From positions 1-64,000 of the forward strand of contig NZ_KB893705.1 of assembly GCF_000374165.1 (NCBI RefSeq): a DNA stretch of 64,000 nucleotides, read 5' to 3'. Of this stretch, positions 58,323 to 64,000 are shown piece by piece (the stretch's first letter is position 1; each line of letters starts with the position of its first letter). The translations under genes and the position numbers were made by a program. Source of the stretch: Parafrankia elaeagni (GTDB lineage: Bacteria; Actinomycetota; Actinomycetes; Frankiales; Frankiaceae). Under the pieces are notes generated by a model. The model worked only from the letters and a program-made list of their open reading frames with translations. It was not told the DNA's origin and made no database searches.

Positions 58323-59765
58323 TCAGGGGACGTAGGACAGCGTGAACGCCAGCGTGGCATAGACGGTCATCGCCGCCGCCGAAACCGTGATCACCAGATT
58401 CCACACCTCGCGGCGAGCTGTGGCCATGGCGGCCACCAGCAGGAACGGGAAGGCGCCATACAGGTAGCGCTCGGACGAATCGAGATTGCTGCCGGTCACC
58501 ACGGCCGCGAACACCAGCCCGGACCACACGGCGTACGACACCGGCAGGGTACGGACCATCACCACCAGGGCCGCCACGGCGAGCAGCAGCCAGGGCACGT
58601 GCAGGGCCGTGCCGAGCTCGCCGGTCGTCGCTCCGCGGGCCGCGTCGACGATGGTCGCGAGCGGATTGCCCGTGCTGCCGTGCCGGGCCGCGTCCCGCTG
58701 CATGGTGAGCGGTGCCAGCCCGTCCCCGTGCGCCGAGGCGGACCACATCAGATACACACCGGCGCCGACAATCGGGGCGATGACCGCAGCGAACCGGCTG
58801 AGCATCTCCCGGCCGGTCGGCCCACCGGCCGCCACGGGACGGACCAGCGGCCCGGGCGCCCCCGCCGCCCCGAGCCGGCCGGCCAGTGGCAGACGCAGCC
58901 CCCGGGCCGCCTCGATCGCCACCGGGACGGCCAGCAACAGGCCCAGCGGCCGGCACAGGCCGCCGAGCAGCCCGGCGGCGGCCGCGATCTCCCAGCGGCG
59001 GGTGCGTGCCCCGAGGACCACGGCGGCGGCGAGCAGCCCGGCCAGCGCCTCCGCGTAACCCATCACCAGGACGAAGGCGGGCGGCGCCAGTGCTGAGATC
59101 CAGATCAGCCGCTGGATCGCGTCCTCGCCGAAACCCTCCGTACGCGCCACGCCGACCAGTGCCAGCGCGAACCCGAGTGCCAGCACGTTGACCAGCGCCA
59201 CCAACACCGCGCCGCTGTGACCTCCCAGCCCCGGCAGGACCGTGAACACCCGGACCAGCAGGGGCAGCAGCGGGAAGAAACGGCGGCTCTCGTCCCCGGA
59301 CGCCTCGTACCCGTGCTCGGCGATGGTGAGGTACCAGCCGGCATCCCAGCCGAGCAGGCCCGTCGTCTCCAGCCCGGCCGCGCTGTCCTCCCGGACGCTG
59401 TCGGCGAGGAAACGGGTCAGGCCCAGCGCGGCTCCGACCACCACGCGGGCGGCGATCCAGGCGACCAGGATCTCCCGGAAGTACCAGCGCCGAGCCCAGG
59501 CACCCGCCGCCGCAGCAGCTCCGCGTTCGAGGACGGGAGCAGGCGCCGGCCGGGAGGCCGGGGCTGCCGCGCGTTCCGGCGCCGCCGTGCCGTCCAGCGC
59601 ATCCTGCCCCGGCGCCGGTGCGTCCGAGACCGCCGCCCCGGCGCCCCCGTGCGGCGTCGGCGTCGGTTGCGGCGGGGTGGGGCGGCGCCGGTCCGGGTAC
59701 GCAGGCCGAGCGGTCTCGAACCAGGAACCTCCCCCGGCAGCGCCCGGTGGTCCGGGCTCGGTCAT
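58323..59765 (-). CDS. PIG-V/mannosyltransferase-like membrane protein
   Basis: A 480-residue integral membrane protein with an N-terminal Pro-rich cytoplasmic stretch and about ten hydrophobic segments. Features such as WDAGWYLTIAEHGYE, SRRFFPLLPLLVRV and NLDSSERYLYGAFPFLL resemble the PIG-V/GT-C mannosyltransferase-like proteins of actinobacteria, which use lipid-linked sugars in cell-envelope glycan synthesis. The ATG at 59765 overlaps the stop of the next glycosyltransferase (ATGA), so the pair is translationally coupled. The exact donor and acceptor are unknown. Confidence 0.85.
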   Translation of the reverse strand: MTEPGPPGAAGGGSWFETARPAYPDRRRPTPPQPTPTPHGGAGAAVSDAPAPGQDALDGTAAPERAAAPASRPAPAPVLERGAAAAAGAWARRWYFREILVAWIAARVVVGAALGLTRFLADSVREDSAAGLETTGLLGWDAGWYLTIAEHGYEASGDESRRFFPLLPLLVRVFTVLPGLGGHSGAVLVALVNVLALGFALALVGVARTEGFGEDAIQRLIWISALAPPAFVLVMGYAEALAGLLAAAVVLGARTRRWEIAAAAGLLGGLCRPLGLLLAVPVAIEAARGLRLPLAGRLGAAGAPGPLVRPVAAGGPTGREMLSRFAAVIAPIVGAGVYLMWSASAHGDGLAPLTMQRDAARHGSTGNPLATIVDAARGATTGELGTALHVPWLLLAVAALVVMVRTLPVSYAVWSGLVFAAVVTGSNLDSSERYLYGAFPFLLVAAMATARREVWNLVITVSAAAMTVYATLAFTLSYVP

Positions 59766-61594
59766 GACGCCCGGAAGCGCAGCAGGGCGTAGTTCTCGTA
59801 GACCCGCGTCGGCAGCCCCTGCTCCATCACCTCGTCGGCGTTCGGGCGCCGCTCCTGCAGGGTCGTCCGGACCTGGGTGCACAACTCCTCGTAGGTCCGG
59901 TAGGCACCCGAGCCGGCCATGAAGACCGTGTTCGTCCCCGCCTCGGCCAGGGCCCGCTCCGCGAACGCGACCCCGTTGGCGCTTTCGTTCCGTTCCTCGT
60001 AGTCGACCCAGTCCACCCGGTCCGGCCCGGCGTAGGTCGGCACCACGTACACCTTGAGCCAGGACGGAACGGTGCGTGCGAGCCCGGGTCCGAGCTGGTC
60101 CGGGCACACCAGCAGGATGTCCCCGGGGCTGGCCAGCCGGGTGAGGACAGCCGCGGCCTCGCCGGCCTGGGAACGCTCCCGCCGGACGTCGCTCGTGCCG
60201 GCGATGACACCGGTCAGCGCGGCTATGGCGATCACACCGTGGAACACTCGCCGGTTCGCCAGCATCGTGGCGCCGAGACCGACCACCAGCAGGAACGGGA
60301 CGAAGGCCGTCGCGGTGTAGCGGTCGGCCCAGGCGTTGCCCACGGCCTTGCCGGCGGCGACGGCGACGATCAGCGTCCCGGTGGCGAGCAGGAAGAGGGT
60401 ACGGCCCGGCTCGAGCCCCCTCAGGTCGAGCAGGAGGAACCGGCCGCCGAGCGGGCGCCCGGCGATGCCCGCGGCGACCAGTCCGGTGATCAGGAACAGC
60501 AGCAGCCGCCCGAGGGTGGTGGGCCCGCCGGCCCACTGGCCGTAGGCGTGGCTGACGGCCGCGAAGGACGCCGGCTCACCCCACGGGGTGCCGGTGTGCG
60601 CGAGCTGGGAGAAGAAGTTCGGCAGCCAGGGCGCGAACACCAGGCCGCCGGCAATGATGCCGACAATGCCCGCCAGCGGACCGCGCGGGGACCAGGGCGG
60701 CACCGTCCGCCCGGGGGCGTCCACCGTGTCGGCGAGGACCTCGGCCGGGTGCCGGCCGCCGGCCCACTGGTCGGCGGTCTCCGCCAGCCCCGCGGCCGGC
60801 GCGCCGCCCGGCGGCACCGGACTGGCAGCCGTCGCCGCGGTGCGCGGTACGCGGACCGAGCCCGGCCGGTGCCCGCCACGCGCGCGCCCGCCGGGGCGGG
60901 TGGAGCGCGCGTCGCGCACCGCCTGCGCCGCCGCGAGCCGCCGCCGCAGGAAGACCAGGCCGATCAGCCACGCGCCGACGGTGACCAGCAGGTAGAGGCA
61001 CCAGTAGTGGGTGAGCGCGAGGCAGCCGGAGCAGAGGGCCAGCACGGCGATGTTCTTCGCGCGCGGCTCCCGCAGCACCCGCTCCAGGGCCAGGCCACCG
61101 AGCGTGGTGAGCAGCACGATGAGGCTGTACATCCGCGTTTCGGTGCCGAAGTACAGCGCGAACGGCGAGGTCAGGTAGAACACCACCGCGACCTTCGCCG
61201 CCCGCTGCCCTACCAGCCGGCGGCCGAGGTAGTACAACGGCACTGCCGAGCCGAGGTTGATCACCGCGGACATGGCCCGCACCGCACTCGTGCCGTCCCC
61301 GAGAACGGACGTCCACAGGTGCAGGAGGATGTAGTAGAGGGGTGGCGAGCCGTCCTCCAGCAGCCCGTCCCACATGGTCGGGCCGGTTCCGGAGAGGGGG
61401 AGGCGGGCGATCGCCACGCTCTGTGCCTCGTCCAGCCAGAGCGGCTGGCGGGCGATGAAACGCACCACCACCGCCGCGGTGATGATCAGTACGAGTGCGG
61501 CCCGGAAGATCCGCTCCTCGCGGCCGGGCCGCGTGCCGGCCCTGTCGACCGGCCCGGGCGTGTCTTCCGCCGGCCGCACCGCGACGTCGGTCAC
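59762..61594 (-). CDS. GT39-type (ArnT-like) membrane glycosyltransferase
   Basis: A 610-residue multi-spanning GT-C glycosyltransferase. The first luminal loop has the acidic motif PLWLDEAQSVAIARLP (Asp/Glu catalytic type), followed by DGSPPLYYILLHLW and GRRLVGQRAAKVAVVFYL, as in the GT39/ArnT-like family. About eleven hydrophobic segments are visible; the C-terminus is a soluble domain with one hydrophobic patch. It probably transfers a sugar from a polyprenyl phosphate carrier. The GTG at 61594 is chosen (MTDVAVRPAEDTPG). It is coupled to the PIG-V-like gene. Confidence 0.88.
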   Translation of the reverse strand: MTDVAVRPAEDTPGPVDRAGTRPGREERIFRAALVLIITAAVVVRFIARQPLWLDEAQSVAIARLPLSGTGPTMWDGLLEDGSPPLYYILLHLWTSVLGDGTSAVRAMSAVINLGSAVPLYYLGRRLVGQRAAKVAVVFYLTSPFALYFGTETRMYSLIVLLTTLGGLALERVLREPRAKNIAVLALCSGCLALTHYWCLYLLVTVGAWLIGLVFLRRRLAAAQAVRDARSTRPGGRARGGHRPGSVRVPRTAATAASPVPPGGAPAAGLAETADQWAGGRHPAEVLADTVDAPGRTVPPWSPRGPLAGIVGIIAGGLVFAPWLPNFFSQLAHTGTPWGEPASFAAVSHAYGQWAGGPTTLGRLLLFLITGLVAAGIAGRPLGGRFLLLDLRGLEPGRTLFLLATGTLIVAVAAGKAVGNAWADRYTATAFVPFLLVVGLGATMLANRRVFHGVIAIAALTGVIAGTSDVRRERSQAGEAAAVLTRLASPGDILLVCPDQLGPGLARTVPSWLKVYVVPTYAGPDRVDWVDYEERNESANGVAFAERALAEAGTNTVFMAGSGAYRTYEELCTQVRTTLQERRPNADEVMEQGLPTRVYENYALLRFRAS

Positions 61595-61804
61595 GGTCTG
61601 TCCCTTCGGTGCCAGGGGCCGCAGGGCGGGCCGGCCGTTCCGCGCAGGGCGGCCGGCCGGCCCGCGCTCGCGGGCACATTGCTGCAGGTGAACGTCGACG
61701 CGCCCAGGATGACGCGCCCAGTCGCGCACCGGCCACGCCGGGTGCGCGGAACACATCCGGATCCCACCTCACCGGAGGTGGGATCACAACCGCGCGTCCG
61801 CGGT

Positions 61805-63286
61805 CTAGGCGCGCTTCGTGGAGGAAACCTCGTGGTAATCCTCCTCGACGTTCACCTCCCAGACGTCGTGGGACTTGCCGTCGATGATGTTCTCGACCGT
61901 GAGCATCGCGGTCAGCATCGAGTGGTCCTGGTTGTTGTAGCGGTGCATGCCGTTACGGCCCACGGGGTGGACGTTCGGCGTGTTGTCCTCGAGCCACCCG
62001 CGGATGATGTCGACGTTCTTCTTGTAGTCCATGTCGTAGTACGGGTAGGCCTTGGGCATCCGCACGACGTAACCGGCCTCGACCTTGGCCGAGCCGACCA
62101 GGCCCAGCTTCGCCAGCTCCCGGGTGCCGAGGGCGATCAGGTCCTCGTCCGAGGAGTTCCACATCTCGTCGCCCTCGAAGACGAAGTACTCGAGCCCGAG
62201 GCAGGTCTTGCCGTCCTTCACCAGGAACGGCGACCAGGAGGCGAAGTTCTGGATGCGGCCGACCTTCACGTCCGGAGCGTGGATGTAGATCCAGTTGTCC
62301 GGGAATCCGGCGGACTCGGGCACGACCAGCGCCACGGTCAGGAAGTCGCGGTACTTGAGGGCGTTCGCGGCGGCGAGGACACGCGGCGGCACGGGCGGGT
62401 CCATCACGCGCACCAGCGAGGAGAACGACATCGACGAGATGAAGTGGTCGCCGGTGTACTGGTACTCGGTGCCGAGGTCGCTGCGGGACGACTCGGGCGC
62501 CCCGGCACCGGGCCCGTAGCCGCCCGTGACCACCGTGGTGACGCCGGTGGCACGCCCGTTCTCGTGGTGAATCTTGCGGACCTTCTCCTCGAAGACGATC
62601 CGCCCGCCCTGCTTGGTGATCTTGTCGGCGGCGGTCTCCCACATCATTCCCGGCCCGAACTTCGGGTACTGGAACTCCTCGATGAGGGAGGTGATCTCCT
62701 TCTGGTTCCGCTTCGGCAGCACCGCATTGAGGATGGCGTTGCTCATGGAGAGGCTCTTGATCCGCTGGGCGGCCCAGTCGGACGGCATCTCGCTGACCTG
62801 CACGCCCCACAGTTTCTCGGTGTAGGTCTTGAAGAAGGTGCGGTAGAGCCGCCAGCCGAAGCGGGCGACCAGCCAGCTCTCGTAGTCCGACTGGTCCTTG
62901 GGCGGGCGAACCCGGGCGGCCGCGTACGAGCCGATGCAGCGGGCCGCCTCGAGAACGCCGAGGTTACCCAGCGCGTTGCCGGCCTTCAGGGGGTAGTCGA
63001 AGAACTTCCCCTTGTAGTAAATGCGGCTGGATCGCGGCCGGAGCAGGAAGTCCTCATCCGGCAGGATCTCGTGCCACAGCTTTTCGACCTCGGGGACCTT
63101 GGTGAAGAAGCGGTGGCCGCCGATGTCGAACCGCCAGCCGTCCCGCTGGGCCGTACGGCTGATTCCACCGACTACCGAGTCACCCTCGATAATCGTCACG
63201 GGGATCTCCCGCTTCATCAGTTCCCAGCCGGCGGACAGACCGGCCGGCCCGGCTCCGATGACGACTACCTCTGGCTTTTCGGTCAC
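61805..63286 (-). CDS. UDP-galactopyranose mutase-like FAD oxidoreductase
   Basis: A 493-residue flavoprotein. The FAD-binding GAGPAGLSAGWEL and DIGGHRFFTK segments, with KLWGVQVSEMPSDWAAQRI, resemble the UDP-galactopyranose mutase/amine-oxidase-like branch found in actinobacterial cell-envelope loci. The usual mutase assignment is not certain, since family members include many uncharacterised proteins. The GTG at 63286 begins MTEKPEVVVIGAG. A start at 63352 would add 22 residues. It lies 210 bp upstream of the glycosyltransferase pair on the same strand, and a shared cell-wall glycan role is inferred. Confidence 0.85.
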   Translation of the reverse strand: MTEKPEVVVIGAGPAGLSAGWELMKREIPVTIIEGDSVVGGISRTAQRDGWRFDIGGHRFFTKVPEVEKLWHEILPDEDFLLRPRSSRIYYKGKFFDYPLKAGNALGNLGVLEAARCIGSYAAARVRPPKDQSDYESWLVARFGWRLYRTFFKTYTEKLWGVQVSEMPSDWAAQRIKSLSMSNAILNAVLPKRNQKEITSLIEEFQYPKFGPGMMWETAADKITKQGGRIVFEEKVRKIHHENGRATGVTTVVTGGYGPGAGAPESSRSDLGTEYQYTGDHFISSMSFSSLVRVMDPPVPPRVLAAANALKYRDFLTVALVVPESAGFPDNWIYIHAPDVKVGRIQNFASWSPFLVKDGKTCLGLEYFVFEGDEMWNSSDEDLIALGTRELAKLGLVGSAKVEAGYVVRMPKAYPYYDMDYKKNVDIIRGWLEDNTPNVHPVGRNGMHRYNNQDHSMLTAMLTVENIIDGKSHDVWEVNVEEDYHEVSSTKRA

Positions 63287-63569
63287 TGTGCCGGACCTCT
63301 CCTCAACGACATCGTCCGTGGTCAGTAGGGGTAGGCCTGCGGCGTGTTTCACGCCCGCGGCTGACGGAACCCCTCCCGGTGCCGGAACCTTCGCATCCGG
63401 CCTCCGGGGCAGTCTCGCATGGTTGTTACCGTCGCCTCACCGGACCCCCCGGCGCCGGGCCACCGCAGCGGTTCCCGGGCGTTCGCGGCGAGCGGGAAGA
63501 CCACGGATCCGGCGCCGGCCGGTAAGGTCGGTGACCCGCCGACGCGGGGCGCTCTGGGATCGTGCGGAC

Positions 63570-64000
63570 ATGTTCCGCGCTCTGCCCGACCCCCGCGAGC
63601 CGCCGGCGGCCGAGCCGACCCGCCGATCCGTCCGTTCCGGCACGCCTCGACGACCGCAGGTTGATCTGCTCCTGCTGGGCTGGTGCGGGACCGCGGTGGG
63701 GATCAGCGCGTCCGACGGGCGGTACAGCCCGCTGGCCCTTGCCGCGGTGCTGTTCGGAGCCGCCGCCGTCACCGCCGCCCTCGGCTGGCCCGCCGAGCGC
63801 AGGGATCGCCGGGCGGGCCCGTCCGTGGGGACGAGTGGACGCGTGGCGATCGTGTTGTGTGCTGTCGTGGTCGCCGTCGGCCCGGTTGTGCGGCACCCGC
63901 GGTACTACGCCACCGGCCCGGCGGCACTCGCCGCGGACATCCTCGCCGCCCTCGCCGGCGCCCTGGCGGCCGCGGCCCTCCTCGGCCCGTTCCTGTCACG
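63570..64000 (+). CDS. membrane protein, truncated by window end
   Basis: An ATG at 63570 opens a frame of 143 codons without a stop before the window end. After a basic, Pro-rich N-terminus (about 1-32) come hydrophobic segments near residues 33-70, 90-110 and 120-143. The N-terminal layout and the location opposite cell-wall glycan genes fit a multi-spanning membrane protein such as a glycosyltransferase or flippase, but no motif identifies it. No good ribosome-binding site is visible, so the start is uncertain. Confidence 0.6.
   Translation, partial: MFRALPDPREPPAAEPTRRSVRSGTPRRPQVDLLLLGWCGTAVGISASDGRYSPLALAAVLFGAAAVTAALGWPAERRDRRAGPSVGTSGRVAIVLCAVVVAVGPVVRHPRYYATGPAALAADILAALAGALAAAALLGPFLS

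Noticed and set aside
60239..63328. 1029-codon plus-strand open frame
   Set aside because: It lies opposite a GT39-type glycosyltransferase and a flavoprotein; its composition (Asp/Val/Gly/Arg-rich) is typical of a shadow.

Overview
This window looks like chromosomal DNA of a high-GC actinobacterium, probably of the Frankiaceae. That placement rests on very high GC, frequent GTG/TTG starts, tight ATGA/GTGA gene overlaps, long GC-driven open frames opposite real genes, and gene types typical of the group (ClgR beside ClpP, DUF5703, Nudix proteins, duplicated MerR genes, SARP/BTAD regulators, Ser/Thr kinases). No rRNA, tRNA, CRISPR array, transposase, integrase or phage gene was seen. About 57 protein genes are supported.

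Layout: 0.4-8 kb holds a rhomboid protease, the fused precorrin methyltransferase CobL, a His-rich zinc ribbon protein, a small-molecule kinase, aminopeptidase N and a crotonase-family protein. 8-12 kb holds two membrane proteins and a membrane protein with a PLC-like barrel. 12.1-15.8 kb is a tightly packed operon: SARP/BTAD regulator, PqqD-like RiPP recognition protein, lasso-type B2 cysteine protease and an ABC exporter. It has the leader-recognition, leader-cleavage and export parts of a lasso peptide pathway, but no cyclase and no recognisable precursor in the window, and is the best candidate for an undescribed system. 15.8-20.8 kb has an ABC-2 half transporter with its own permease, a DsbA-like protein, NhaA and a methyltransferase.

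21.0-25.7 kb is a minus-strand signalling operon: truncated GlnH-like fragment, coiled-coil protein, PP2C phosphatase, VWA protein and FHA protein. The PP2C and FHA proteins both carry N-terminal zinc ribbons. No kinase is present in the operon. 25.9-36.4 kb holds an ECF sigma factor with a SnoaL-like tail, a STAS protein, a VIT1-type transporter, an acyl-CoA ligase, a protein with two TetR DNA-binding domains, a TIGR00027-type methyltransferase, a flavin-binding protein, a secreted metalloprotease, and a PlsC/TetR divergent pair separated by two near-identical operator palindromes.

36.5-46 kb has RecD2 helicase, ClgR and ClpP, two paralogous MerR regulators, a 38-codon ORF coupled to a Nudix gene, a transmembrane Ser/Thr kinase and an XRE regulator. 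46.5-57.7 kb has a DEDDh exonuclease with BRCT, a DUF309/Ser-Thr kinase pair, an ABC-F protein, a DUF456 protein, a secreted Trp/Lys/Asp pentapeptide-repeat protein, a TauE/SafE transporter, a C2H2-like finger protein, an M20 peptidase and type II NADH dehydrogenase. 57.8-64 kb has DUF5703, two GT-C type membrane glycosyltransferases, a UDP-galactopyranose-mutase-like flavoprotein and a membrane protein cut by the window end.

A recurring trait is short tandem DNA repeats (9-24 bp units) inside coding regions, giving low-complexity Pro/Gly, Thr/Gly, His or Trp/Lys tracts. Start codons were chosen from ribosome-binding sites, overlaps and domain limits. Functional names come from recognised motifs, not database searches.
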